Positions 35,803 to 44,079 of a stretch of DNA of 64,000 nt are shown piece by piece. Position numbers and translations under genes: made by a program. Positions within the stretch are counted from its first letter, which is position 1; each line of letters begins with the position of its first letter. Origin of the DNA: Phycisphaerales bacterium (GTDB lineage Bacteria; Planctomycetota; Phycisphaerae; Phycisphaerales; SM1A02); the NCBI GenBank assembly GCA_014238205.1, contig JABABM010000004.1, positions 1-64,000 on the forward strand. Reading direction: 5' to 3'. The notes beneath the pieces are model-generated. The model made no database searches, was not told the DNA's origin, and worked only from the letters and a program-made list of their open reading frames with translations.

Positions 35803-36003
35803 TCACTCGAAGAGTTCAAGGAAGAGCATCACTCCAAATACGACTGAGCTGACACCTGCAACTACAAGGGAAATCCAGCCAAGATCGCTGACAAACCACA
35901 AGATCCAGAAAACGACGGCGACCAGCAGGAAGAACCAGCAGACAATTGCAAGGGATCTGGACTTCATGGCTCGTGCCCACTCCTCGTGAAACTCTGTAGG
36001 CAT
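35803..36003 (-). CDS. Small two-helix membrane protein
   Basis: 66 residues from the ATG at 36003 (MPTEFHEEWARAMKSRS); a start at 35967 would drop the soluble N-terminus and has a better GAGGAG upstream. Two hydrophobic segments (IVCWFFLLVAVVFWILW and ISLVVAGVSSVVFGVML) follow. Such small proteins recur next to PqiA-like genes, but I do not recognise a family. It is upstream of the PqiA-like gene on the same strand (30 nt apart), so likely co-transcribed, and divergent from the ATP-grasp cassette. Confidence 0.6.
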   Translation of the reverse strand: MPTEFHEEWARAMKSRSLAIVCWFFLLVAVVFWILWFVSDLGWISLVVAGVSSVVFGVMLFLELFE

Positions 36004-36046
36004 GATACACCGGAACACCCAGCATTCGGATTGATACACTGCCCTC

Positions 36047-37483
36047 ATGGAATGGCGACACGCCTCCGATGGTTTCGACGAAGCATTCTCCTCTACGGGG
36101 GATATCCGCGGCCTCTACAAAGGGCTTGTCGAGACCTTCGAATCACTTGACGAGGGCGAATTGGAACGGCGAGAGCAACTCCAAAGCATGTCGCTGATCA
36201 ATCAGGGCATCACATTCACCCTCTATGGTGAAGATGAGGGTGTTGAACGTGTCTTCCCCTTCGACTTCGTGCCCAGAATCATCACGGGCAAGGAGTGGGA
36301 TACGATCGAGCGTGGCGTCGTTCAACGTGTAACCGCATTGAACCTCTTCCTTACCGACCTCTACACGGATCAGCATTGCCTCCGGGAAGGGCTTGTACCC
36401 CATGAACTGGTCTTCGAAGGAGAGGAATTTCTTCGAGAATTGATTGGCACCAGGCCACGCCATGGAATCTTCACTCACGTCGTCGGAACAGATCTTCTCA
36501 GGAACGATGATGGCCACTTCGTGGTTCTCGAGGACAACTGCCGTAATCCGAGTGGTGTTTCCTATGTACTTGAAAACAGGAACCTTCTCTTCCGCGTCTT
36601 CCCTGAACTCTTCAACCAGTATGGAATCCGACCCGTCGAACGGTATCCGCAGATGCTCCGTGAAGTACTCAGCTTCACTGCTCCACGTGGGCGTGAAAAA
36701 CCGGTCATAGCCGTCCTGACACCCGGCATCTACAACTCGGCCTACTTCGAGCATTCCTTCCTTGCCAGGGAAATGGGAGCCCCGCTCGTTGAAGGTCGTG
36801 ACCTCATCGTCGAGGACGACCAGGTCTTCATGCGAACGACACGTGGCAAACAGCGAGTCGACGTGCTCTATCGACGCATTGACGACACATGGCTTGATCC
36901 CGTGGTGTTTCAGGAAAAGAGCACCCTCGGTGTTCCAGGCCTGATGCACGCCTTTCGCCAGGGCAATGTGACCATAGCCAACGCCCCGGGCAGCGGCGTC
37001 GCAGACAACAAGGCGATCTACCCCTGGATACCGGATGTCATCCGGTTCTTCCTTGACGAGGACCCGATACTGCCGCAGGTGCAGACCTTCATTGGTCAGA
37101 AACCAGCTGATGCCTCGTATATTCGTGACCATCTGGATGAACTCGTGGTCAAACTCTGCGGTGGAGCTGGAGGCTATGGAATGCTCGTGGGCCCGACAGC
37201 TACCAAGAACGAAATCAGTGAATTTCGGACACGGTTTGATGCGGCTCCATGGGACTACATAGCACAACCCCTTGTTGAGTTCTCACATCACCCCACCTGG
37301 ACTGGAAAGGGGTTTGAACCACGGCGGGTCGATCTCCGACCCTTTGCACTGTTCGGCGATGGAATCCAGGTTCTCCCTGGAGGCCTGACCCGGGTGGCGC
37401 TCGAAGAGGGGTCTTACGTTGTCAACTCTTCCCAGGGCGGCGGATCAAAGGACACGTGGGTCCTCGCAGAGGATCAGCCATGA
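36047..37483 (+). CDS. Circularly permuted ATP-grasp protein (type 2)
   Basis: 478 residues. Family landmarks: GITFTLYG, FPFDFVPRIITGKEW, DLYTDQ, VVGTDLLRNDDGHFVVLEDNCRNPSGVSYVLENR split across residues 155-188, PGIYNSAYFEHSFLAREMG, GVADNKAIYPWIPDVIRFF and KLCGGAGGYGMLVGPTA. Permuted ATP-grasps activate carboxylates to make amide or ester bonds, usually in small peptides or amidated metabolites. It is the first gene of a three-gene unit with an alpha-E protein (4-nt overlap) and a transglutaminase-like protein, a well-conserved cassette whose product is not settled. The divergent small membrane gene starts 43 nt upstream. Confidence 0.93.
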   Translation: MEWRHASDGFDEAFSSTGDIRGLYKGLVETFESLDEGELERREQLQSMSLINQGITFTLYGEDEGVERVFPFDFVPRIITGKEWDTIERGVVQRVTALNLFLTDLYTDQHCLREGLVPHELVFEGEEFLRELIGTRPRHGIFTHVVGTDLLRNDDGHFVVLEDNCRNPSGVSYVLENRNLLFRVFPELFNQYGIRPVERYPQMLREVLSFTAPRGREKPVIAVLTPGIYNSAYFEHSFLAREMGAPLVEGRDLIVEDDQVFMRTTRGKQRVDVLYRRIDDTWLDPVVFQEKSTLGVPGLMHAFRQGNVTIANAPGSGVADNKAIYPWIPDVIRFFLDEDPILPQVQTFIGQKPADASYIRDHLDELVVKLCGGAGGYGMLVGPTATKNEISEFRTRFDAAPWDYIAQPLVEFSHHPTWTGKGFEPRRVDLRPFALFGDGIQVLPGGLTRVALEEGSYVVNSSQGGGSKDTWVLAEDQP

Positions 37484-38445
37484 TGGGAATGCTGGCCCGC
37501 GGGGCGGAGAACATCTACTGGCTCGGGCGATACCTTGAACGTGCCGAAGGCGTGGCGCGCATGCTTCAGGTACTTGAGCAGATCAGTCTCGAAATCCGAG
37601 GCCTTGACCCGGAACTCTCGAACCGGATCTGGGAAGACCTGCTGCACATCTACCCGGGCTCTGACATGAATCGCCCGAAGAACGACGACCCTGATCAAAC
37701 CGCAGATGCCTTCATTCGAGAGTTCCTCCTGTCCTCCGCCAATACGCTTTCCGTTGCATATTCCATCCGAAGTGCAAGGGAGAACGCCCGTGTCATCCGT
37801 GAGAACCTTACGAGGGAAGCCTTCGTGCTTCTCAACGAGTGTCATATCAGGCTCGATGCATTCACGCAGGCATCCGAAATCAATCGGATGCAGATGAGGG
37901 ATGCCCTGAGTTTCACGCGACAGGAAATCTTCGGAATCTGGGGAGCAATCCAGCAGACGTTCTCCAGGGACGAGGGCCTTCGCTTCCTCGACATGGGGAC
38001 GGTCATTGAACGAGCCTATCGAACCCTGCTGCTTCTGAGAGTCAAGCTCCCATTCATCCTTGAAACTCCCGGGCAAAACGACCTGCCTATCTACTACGCA
38101 CGGATACGGTCGATGCTCAAGGCGGTAGCCTCACTTGAAAACTACAGGCGGTCACATGGCGCCGACCTCGACCCGATGCAAGTGTCCCGATTTCTCCTCT
38201 TCGATCAACGGGCCCCACATGCCGTGCAGGTCTGCCTCAGGATGCTCAAGCGTCAGATCGATGACCTCGAGTATGGTTCACCGATGTCCCATCCTTCGAG
38301 ACTTCTGGGCAAACTCTCGGCTCGCATGGAATTCGAAGAACAGGAGATCCTTGCAAGTTCTTCGCTGGAAACGACGTGCAGTGAAATCGCGGAGCAGGTC
38401 ATCGAGATACATGAAGCCATATCACGTCTCTATTTCACCGTGTAG
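37480..38445 (+). CDS. Alpha-E domain protein
   Basis: 321 residues from the ATG at 37480, which overlaps the preceding stop (ATGA). The diagnostic start MLARGAENIYWLGRYLERAE is present (residues 4-23), followed by an all-helical body with NRMQMRDALSFTRQEIF and LLFDQRAPHAVQVCL. Alpha-E proteins accompany permuted ATP-grasps and transglutaminase-like proteases; the domain is thought to help form or process the amide product, but no reaction has been shown. It has no signal peptide. Confidence 0.92.
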   Translation: MMGMLARGAENIYWLGRYLERAEGVARMLQVLEQISLEIRGLDPELSNRIWEDLLHIYPGSDMNRPKNDDPDQTADAFIREFLLSSANTLSVAYSIRSARENARVIRENLTREAFVLLNECHIRLDAFTQASEINRMQMRDALSFTRQEIFGIWGAIQQTFSRDEGLRFLDMGTVIERAYRTLLLLRVKLPFILETPGQNDLPIYYARIRSMLKAVASLENYRRSHGADLDPMQVSRFLLFDQRAPHAVQVCLRMLKRQIDDLEYGSPMSHPSRLLGKLSARMEFEEQEILASSSLETTCSEIAEQVIEIHEAISRLYFTV

Positions 38446-38465
38446 CTGCGAATCAGGAACCACAC

Positions 38466-39428
38466 GTGCTGCTTGAAATCAAACATCATCTTCACTTCAC
38501 CTATGACGAGTTCATCCGGGAATCTCACATGGAGATCCGCGTGGAACCTCGATCCCAGGCCGGGCAGATAGTCCATGATTTCCGCCTGACGCTCGGCCCT
38601 TCGACCATGGTGACCCGGTTCGAAGACTGGCTTGGCAATGCAGTTCACTGGTTCTCGATCACCGACTACCACGAACGAATCGAAATGATCGCGCAATCGG
38701 TGGTCGACACCACGACACCGACTTCAAATGCCCTTGAAATCAAGGATCCCCTTCCAACCGGGGCATCGGGAGTGGATCTCTACGACTTCACGCTGTTTAC
38801 AGGGCCTGTCCTGTACAGCGATGCCCTCGATTCCCTGCATGCTGATCTTGATCTTGCCAATGCCGCCAGTCTCGGTGACTGCATTCGTCGGCTTGGTGAC
38901 GGACTTGCCGAGCGGTTCGAGTACAGGAAGAACATCACGACCTTTGATTCATCCACCGACTACTTCATCGAAACCGGGGCTGGGGTCTGCCAGGATTTCG
39001 CGCATCTTGGACTGGCGCTGCTTCGTCGCAGTGGCATCCCGACCAGGTACGTCAGCGGCTACCTGCATGTAGAGACACAGGACATAGAACCATCACAGAG
39101 CCATGCGTGGATCGAGTTTTTCTCCCCGAGCAACGGCTGGACGGCATTTGATCCAACACACAACAGGGTGCCGGATGAATGCTATGTCATCGTGGGATAC
39201 GGACGAACGTACAACGACGTCCCCCCCAACCAGGGCATCTACTCGGGAGCAGCGGAAGAACATCTCGATGCTCATGTCGTCACGACGCCTGTCATGGAAC
39301 GGGAAAACCCCCGCCTCCTTGAAGAAGGTCACCATATTGATCTTCCCGTCTACAGGGAACTGCCCGGCCGCGACGGTGCCCGCGAACTGACTGCCGGCGA
39401 GGCTGCAGCGTCACAACAACAGCAATGA
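38466..39428 (+). CDS. Transglutaminase-like cysteine protease of the ATP-grasp cassette
   Basis: 320 residues from a GTG at 38466. The N-terminal beta domain (HLHFTYDEFIRESHMEIR) is the bacterial transglutaminase-like N-domain, and the catalytic triad is clear: Cys175 in GAGVCQDFAH, His213 in SHAWIEFF and Asp229 in FDPTHN. Without a signal peptide it is cytoplasmic. In cassettes of this kind it could hydrolyse or transfer an isopeptide bond in the compound made by the ATP-grasp. The C-terminal tail is Ala/Gln-rich and ends in four glutamines. It lies 20 nt after the alpha-E gene. Confidence 0.92.
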   Translation: MLLEIKHHLHFTYDEFIRESHMEIRVEPRSQAGQIVHDFRLTLGPSTMVTRFEDWLGNAVHWFSITDYHERIEMIAQSVVDTTTPTSNALEIKDPLPTGASGVDLYDFTLFTGPVLYSDALDSLHADLDLANAASLGDCIRRLGDGLAERFEYRKNITTFDSSTDYFIETGAGVCQDFAHLGLALLRRSGIPTRYVSGYLHVETQDIEPSQSHAWIEFFSPSNGWTAFDPTHNRVPDECYVIVGYGRTYNDVPPNQGIYSGAAEEHLDAHVVTTPVMERENPRLLEEGHHIDLPVYRELPGRDGARELTAGEAAASQQQQ

Positions 39429-39455
39429 TCGGCCCATTCCTCTGCAATGGACAGT

Positions 39456-39644
39456 TCAGTCAAGCGTACGTGCCAGGCGTTCTTCAGCCCATATCCGGTC
39501 GAGCACGATGCGTGACTGCTCATTGATCTCGGCGAGGATGACCAGGTCATCGACTTCCTCTCCGAGCCTGTCATACATCTCTCGCATGATGGCGTAGAGT
39601 CGTTCCTGCTGCTCCGGTGACATGGCGTCCTCCTCTACCCCCAT
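39456..39644 (-). CDS. Small acidic helical protein of unknown function
   Basis: 62 residues. Good ribosome sites precede both possible starts (GGAGG before 39644 and AGGAGG before the internal ATG at 39623). The sequence is mostly helical and acidic (LYAIMREMYDRLGEEVDD, LAEINEQSRIVLDRIWAEE), with no membrane segment or known motif. It converges with the transglutaminase gene, 27 nt apart, and lies just downstream of tRNA-Glu and its terminator. Family unknown; the two ribosome sites and coding character favour a real gene. Confidence 0.6.
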   Translation of the reverse strand: MGVEEDAMSPEQQERLYAIMREMYDRLGEEVDDLVILAEINEQSRIVLDRIWAEERLARTLD

Positions 39645-39677
39645 TCAATCCTCCATGGGCACGGAAGGCAAGACAAA

Positions 39678-39701
39678 ACCCCTGGTTGTTTGACCAGGGG
39701 T
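39678..39701 (-). terminator. Intrinsic terminator of tRNA-Glu
   Basis: Stem ACCCCTGGT/ACCAGGGGT (9 bp, loop TGTTTG on the + strand) followed on the minus strand by TTTTGTCTT. It lies 12 nt beyond the tRNA 3' end. Confidence 0.85.
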
Positions 39702-39712
39702 GTCGTCGAAAG

Positions 39713-39787
39713 TGACCCCAAGGGGATTCGAACCCCTGTTTCCAGGATGAGAACCTGGCGTCCTGGGCCAGGCTAGACGATGGGGCC
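39713..39787 (-). tRNA. tRNA-Glu (anticodon CTC)
   Basis: 75 nt. Acceptor stem GGCCCCA pairs with TGGGGTC; the anticodon stem CCAGG/CCTGG encloses TTCTCAT, giving anticodon CTC; the T arm is AGGGG-TTCGAAT-CCCCT. CCA is not encoded. An intrinsic terminator follows. Confidence 0.95.
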
Positions 39788-39846
39788 GTGAAAGGAAGAT
39801 TGTACCCCGCACGGCGGAGAGTCGGCAAGACACCCCCTGGCCCAGC

Positions 39847-40242
39847 TCATCCTGCCCGCTGCTGATGAGGAAACTCTGATTGGGGAGCGGCTATGGGCTG
39901 GTTCGATGCAACGGGAGCCAGTCGATGGAACTGCTTGATCCATTGACGTGGAATCTTCGTCACACTGCCCATCTCCTCGGGTCCCTTGGAATCCGTGATG
40001 GCAATCTGCTCGGCATCTTCGAATACGAGCAGGCCCACGGTATGAATGACGGGAAGTGGGCGACGGGCATACTCGAGCATTTCCTCGGGGTCCTGCCAGC
40101 CACTACCGCCATCGGATTCAGCATCAACCCAGTGAATCGAAACCATGTCCCACTCGATGTCCGAGTAGCCCTCAAGGATGTATTCATCCCTTGCACGCTC
40201 TCGATTCCTGAGATCGCTTGTTGTCCGCTTGGAATCTGCCAT
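39847..40242 (-). CDS. Hypothetical soluble protein
   Basis: 131 residues from the ATG at 40242, with GGAGG eight nt upstream deciding the start over a longer open frame to 40389. The N-terminus is basic (SKRTTSDLRNRERARDEY); the centre has WDMVSIHWVDAESDGGSGW, EEMLEYARRPLPVIHTVGLL and VFEDAEQIAITDS, a pattern met in small proteins of unknown function in phages and bacteria. The C-terminal 30 residues are Pro/Gln-rich and probably disordered. No membrane segment. It lies directly upstream of tRNA-Glu on the same strand. Confidence 0.6.
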   Translation of the reverse strand: MADSKRTTSDLRNRERARDEYILEGYSDIEWDMVSIHWVDAESDGGSGWQDPEEMLEYARRPLPVIHTVGLLVFEDAEQIAITDSKGPEEMGSVTKIPRQWIKQFHRLAPVASNQPIAAPQSEFPHQQRAG

Positions 40243-40532
40243 TGTCACACCTCCTTGAACCGGACATCTCGACTGGAACATGGCGCAGTACACACCATGG
40301 CGTGCAGGGAAGCACGGGTCGCAGCCGACACTCTGGTCGCTCTGGTCGCTCTGGTTTTCAAAGCCGGGGTCCATAGAGGACGTGCCCAACCGGCTACTGA
40401 ACTATACGCATGACAGGGTCAGAAAGTTCCCCATCCTGGCTCATTCACATGAACCATAATGGACAACCTCGAGAGCAGCCCTTTCATTTCAGGAAGAGGC
40501 TCATATGCGTCCCAAGGGCTGAAATCAGGGGT

Positions 40533-43331
40533 TCAGTCGCAGGTGCTGCCCCAGTCCCCTATCACCTGAAGGAGGTCATCGACATTCGTCATGCCATCCC
40601 CTGTTGCATCTCCGTCCGGGCCTCCCCAACCAGCGATGACGGCAAGAAGGTCCTCCACATTCACCATGCCGTCTCCACTGAGGTCGCTTGGGCAGGGAGC
40701 AGATTCACAGTCCACCGAAATCATCTGGACCGCATCGATGCCCGCCTTGACCCGGTTGTCGACATCCTCATCGATTGCCACGAAACGCAGGAACAGGTTT
40801 GATGAAGCAGGAACCTCACCATCAGGGCCGATCGTCAACGAATCCGTCCTCCATTCGTTGGCATAGGTATGCCAATCACGCACCAAGGTCCAGTCCGCAC
40901 CATCACCATCCGTGGACACGAACAACTGCATGCCATCTTCAGGCTGGGCAGGATTGCTCTGTCGCTGCGCGAGCCAGAAGGCGAAGGTGAGCGTTCCACC
41001 ATCACCGGCATCGATCGGTGGCGATGTCAGGATGGTCGTTCCATCAAGTTCCGCCTGGACATGGGTGAGATAGCACATTCCTGATCCATCGAAATCGGAC
41101 TGCGGTTTCCAGGCAGGGCCATCAGCAGGTGGAACAACCCTGACCCAGGGTGTCGTCGATGTCCCTGTCACCTGCCACCCCTGGTCAGTCTCGAAGTTGT
41201 CGTCGATGGCAACCAGGACATCCTCGGCGGCATAGGCCGAGTAATACGAGTCCGGCCAGTCAGGAGGATTGAATACAAGTGAGCCATCCGTTGTCTGGGC
41301 ACGGAAGACGTATCCGACACTTGTTCCACATGCTGCAGGCGGGAACACGACTTCGTAGGAACCTTCCCCCGTCGAGGGAAGATCGAGTACCTGGTATCCA
41401 CTGCCTGAATCGATCCAGACCTGCTCGGAACCCTCAAGCACCTCGGAAAGATTCGCATCGATGCGGACCGCCATGGTCGTACCGCCATCAGGATCCACCT
41501 TATCCGGTTGTCCATCAGGGAATGAGAAGGAAAGAAAGTCCAGCTGTGGTGCATCGAGGCCATGGGCCCAGAAACCAAGTGAAATCTCCTGGTAATGAGG
41601 CGTACCGTTGCCGATGTCGGCATCATCATCATCAAGGGTCAGGTAATCAATCACGATGGCCTCATCGATCGCCGAACCGTTGTGAAGAAGCATTGCGTTG
41701 ACAGCGAGGTTGCTGACAATGTCATTGCCATTGGGGTACTGGGCCATGAGATTCTCACGGACATCCCATACGCAACCGGAGATCAACTGACCACAGGCGT
41801 GTATCTCCGACCCGCAGCTTGAACAGCCACTGGCGAGGAACTGGCAGTTGTTGTCGGCATTGCGGATACCCGTAGAACACTGGCCCTGGAAGAACCCACG
41901 TGCCAGTTGTGCATCGCCGGTGATGAGGACTCCCATGACATCTCCCATGCCTTCGCCATAGGCACCCTGCCCACTGCCGGCACATGAGACGAGATGGTGA
42001 CCGTATTCATGATGAACAATGACGGAGAATGCGGTGTTGTTGCATCCCCCTGCTGCAATGTAGTAGTTCGTCGAGGAATAGTCGTAGTACGCGTTGCAGG
42101 AGTCGTTGAGATTCACATTGGTGGGGAACTGAACCTGCGTCGCAATCACCGGGTACTCCGGGTTGAACTGGAGGGTGAAATCTCGAACAATGTTGGCCTC
42201 CAGGTAGGCGTTGACCTGGGCTCGAACATGTTCATCCGCGTTGTTCCAGTTGTGAAGAAAATCCCCTGTTCCTCCGTCGGAGGCTTCCTGGGTGATGGTC
42301 TCATCCTCTCCAATCTGGTTGTTCACAGTAAACCACTGCCCGATGAGTCCACTGGTGATGTTCACGGTCTCTCCCTCCGCCGTGGCCAATACATAGTCAC
42401 CATTTGAATCGGCATAGGCAGTCTGCCCGTTGCTGGCAGTTACCTGCGCATAGGGCAGGACCGTTTCGACTTCGGGTTCACATTCATCTGCACCGGACCA
42501 TTCCGTTGCCATGCCACTGACCGTGCCCGTCACGTCAGCGGAAGCCAGGGCCGTGAAGGCTGTGCCCAGCCCCTGGGGCTGGCAGTTGAGCACACGATTT
42601 TCCTCATAGAGAATCTCGTTCGTCCGCTGATCTACGAGCAGCAGCCATCGACGATACGTCCCGTCGGATTTTCGTCCTGTCGTGGCCTCGACACGCATGG
42701 ACAACCTTGGATCAAGGAGTTCGCCTTCTCCACCGGCGAAGATCATCCAGGTGGGTTCGGACACGAGTCGTGCAGGTGCACCGAAGAAGCGTTCGGCAGC
42801 AGCCTGGGCTCCTGCCCGATCTGGAGCAGGACCGTTTCCATCCGGAGCCCAGTCCCCAATGTGCTTCAATTCAGACGATGCCAGAACAACGGGGTAGCCC
42901 GGCTCATTTCGTACAAGGACGCAGAGGCGGGTTCCAAAGACCGGGACTCCATCAATCTGCTGCGAGAAGTAGGCGCCTGTGAACTGGTAGTTTCCCGTAC
43001 CGGGTCGATAGACGATCGGCTGCAGGTGGCTTCGCCCTTCCTCCAGTGGTGCCGGGTTCAACTGGGCGGCAGGGACACCATAGATTCCTGACCAGAGATC
43101 CTTGAAAGAGGTAACTGCATCAAGCGGGGTCTCACCATGACCGAATGCCGTTCCGTAGATCCGGCGGATCTGGCCCTGGGCGGACTTGAGCATGTTCGTC
43201 GTTGGATTCGATTCAGAGAATCGGGCTCGAGCCGATTCGATGTCGGCCAGGCCGGCAAGCGAAATCGAACTCATGGACCCGATGGTGAATGCCATGAGGC
43301 ATGAACAGCAAATACGCGTATTGAATCTCAT
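40533..43331 (-). CDS. Secreted M36/fungalysin-like metalloprotease with dockerin-like C-terminus
   Basis: 932 residues with signal peptide (1-26). Residues 30-250 resemble an FTP-type pro-domain; 265-330 look like a carboxypeptidase-regulatory beta domain; the zinc site is VHHEYGHHL (His441, Glu442, His445) with the third ligand Glu460 in AYGEGMGDV, the gluzincin layout of fungalysin/M36 enzymes. Then come a beta-rich region and a jelly-roll-like module (FETDQGWQVTG, DFDGSGMCYLTHV, TTILTSPPIDAG) shared with the dockerin protein at 26424-28799, and two dockerin loops (SDLSGDGMVNVEDLLAVIAG, ATGDGMTNVDDLLQVIGD) ending in WGSTCD. It is likely an extracellular protease held at the surface by that tail. 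Ribosome site GAGGGAAC precedes the ATG. Confidence 0.88.
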   Translation of the reverse strand: MRFNTRICCSCLMAFTIGSMSSISLAGLADIESARARFSESNPTTNMLKSAQGQIRRIYGTAFGHGETPLDAVTSFKDLWSGIYGVPAAQLNPAPLEEGRSHLQPIVYRPGTGNYQFTGAYFSQQIDGVPVFGTRLCVLVRNEPGYPVVLASSELKHIGDWAPDGNGPAPDRAGAQAAAERFFGAPARLVSEPTWMIFAGGEGELLDPRLSMRVEATTGRKSDGTYRRWLLLVDQRTNEILYEENRVLNCQPQGLGTAFTALASADVTGTVSGMATEWSGADECEPEVETVLPYAQVTASNGQTAYADSNGDYVLATAEGETVNITSGLIGQWFTVNNQIGEDETITQEASDGGTGDFLHNWNNADEHVRAQVNAYLEANIVRDFTLQFNPEYPVIATQVQFPTNVNLNDSCNAYYDYSSTNYYIAAGGCNNTAFSVIVHHEYGHHLVSCAGSGQGAYGEGMGDVMGVLITGDAQLARGFFQGQCSTGIRNADNNCQFLASGCSSCGSEIHACGQLISGCVWDVRENLMAQYPNGNDIVSNLAVNAMLLHNGSAIDEAIVIDYLTLDDDDADIGNGTPHYQEISLGFWAHGLDAPQLDFLSFSFPDGQPDKVDPDGGTTMAVRIDANLSEVLEGSEQVWIDSGSGYQVLDLPSTGEGSYEVVFPPAACGTSVGYVFRAQTTDGSLVFNPPDWPDSYYSAYAAEDVLVAIDDNFETDQGWQVTGTSTTPWVRVVPPADGPAWKPQSDFDGSGMCYLTHVQAELDGTTILTSPPIDAGDGGTLTFAFWLAQRQSNPAQPEDGMQLFVSTDGDGADWTLVRDWHTYANEWRTDSLTIGPDGEVPASSNLFLRFVAIDEDVDNRVKAGIDAVQMISVDCESAPCPSDLSGDGMVNVEDLLAVIAGWGGPDGDATGDGMTNVDDLLQVIGDWGSTCD

Positions 43332-43503
43332 CTTGTTCCCTCTCCCAAAACCCTGGATGACCTTTCAATCCCCCGCGATTCGATCGATTCTACGTCACAA
43401 GGACGTGTATCCATCGTCTTGAAATGGAGATTTCCCCCTCGGAAACAACCTGCACCATGTGAACACGCTGCAATGGCATTCCCGTGAGCTTTCCTGGAAT
43501 GAG

Positions 43504-43532
43504 AAGAACCCCCACCAGAGGAGGGGGTTCTT
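43504..43532 (-). terminator. Intrinsic terminator of tRNA-Ala
   Basis: Ten-bp stem AAGAACCCCC/GGGGGTTCTT, 9-nt loop, followed on the minus strand by a pyrimidine-rich TTCTTCTC. It begins 6 nt after the tRNA. Confidence 0.8.
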
Positions 43533-43537
43533 GGAAG

Positions 43538-43610
43538 TGGAGCCGATCGGGCTTGAACCGACGACCTCCTGCATGCCATGCAGGCGCTCTCCCAACTGAG
43601 CTACGGCCCC
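43538..43610 (-). tRNA. tRNA-Ala (anticodon GGC)
   Basis: 73 nt. Acceptor GGGGCCG pairs with CGGCTCC; anticodon stem CCTGC/GCAGG encloses ATGGCAT, giving anticodon GGC; T arm GTCGG-TTCAAGC-CCGAT. CCA is not encoded. Confidence 0.95.
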
Positions 43611-43724
43611 ATGGATTCATCCCAATGCGGGGATGAGACCGCACAGGATACCCGGTACGTGGGTTGCATCAAGGTGTGGCGATTCGAGAACTGCCAGAAC
43701 GTAAACAGGGGTACCTGGCTCCCG

Positions 43725-44051
43725 TTACAGCAGTTCGTCGAGGGCACCTGTGAACTTGTCCTTCCCGGAAAGGCCGACAAACTGGTTCTTCAGTTCGCCA
43801 TCCTTGAACAGGAGGACCGTCGGGATCGACATGATGTTGAACTTGACGGCAACATCCTTGTGATCATCGATGTTCATCTTCGCGACCTTCGCCCGTCCTG
43901 AATACTCCTCGGCAATCTCATCAAGGGTAGGAGCCAGCATCTTGCATGGTTGGCACCACTCTGCCCAGAAGTCGACGAGGACCGGCTCTGCAGCATCGAG
44001 GACCTCGGCCTGGAAGGTATCGTCAGTCAGGTTGATTGCTCCATTCGCCAC
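43725..44051 (-). CDS. trxA: Thioredoxin with variant active site WCQPC
   Basis: 108 residues, the normal thioredoxin length. The fold is conserved throughout (VLVDFWAEWCQPCKMLAPTL, the cis-Pro in MSIPTVLLF, KDGELKNQFVG). The active site is Cys33-Gln-Pro-Cys36 in place of the common CGPC, which should change the redox potential; the rest argues for a working disulfide reductase. It is cytoplasmic, with no signal peptide, and sits 28 nt downstream of folP on the same strand. Confidence 0.93.
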   Translation of the reverse strand: MANGAINLTDDTFQAEVLDAAEPVLVDFWAEWCQPCKMLAPTLDEIAEEYSGRAKVAKMNIDDHKDVAVKFNIMSIPTVLLFKDGELKNQFVGLSGKDKFTGALDELL

Positions 44052-44079
44052 GTTCGTTTCTCCTGGGCTTGATCACGAG

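Noticed and set aside
40331-40356. Tandem TCTGGTCGC repeat as an operator
   Set aside because: Only two and a half 9-nt copies; no symmetry, and no regulator is adjacent.
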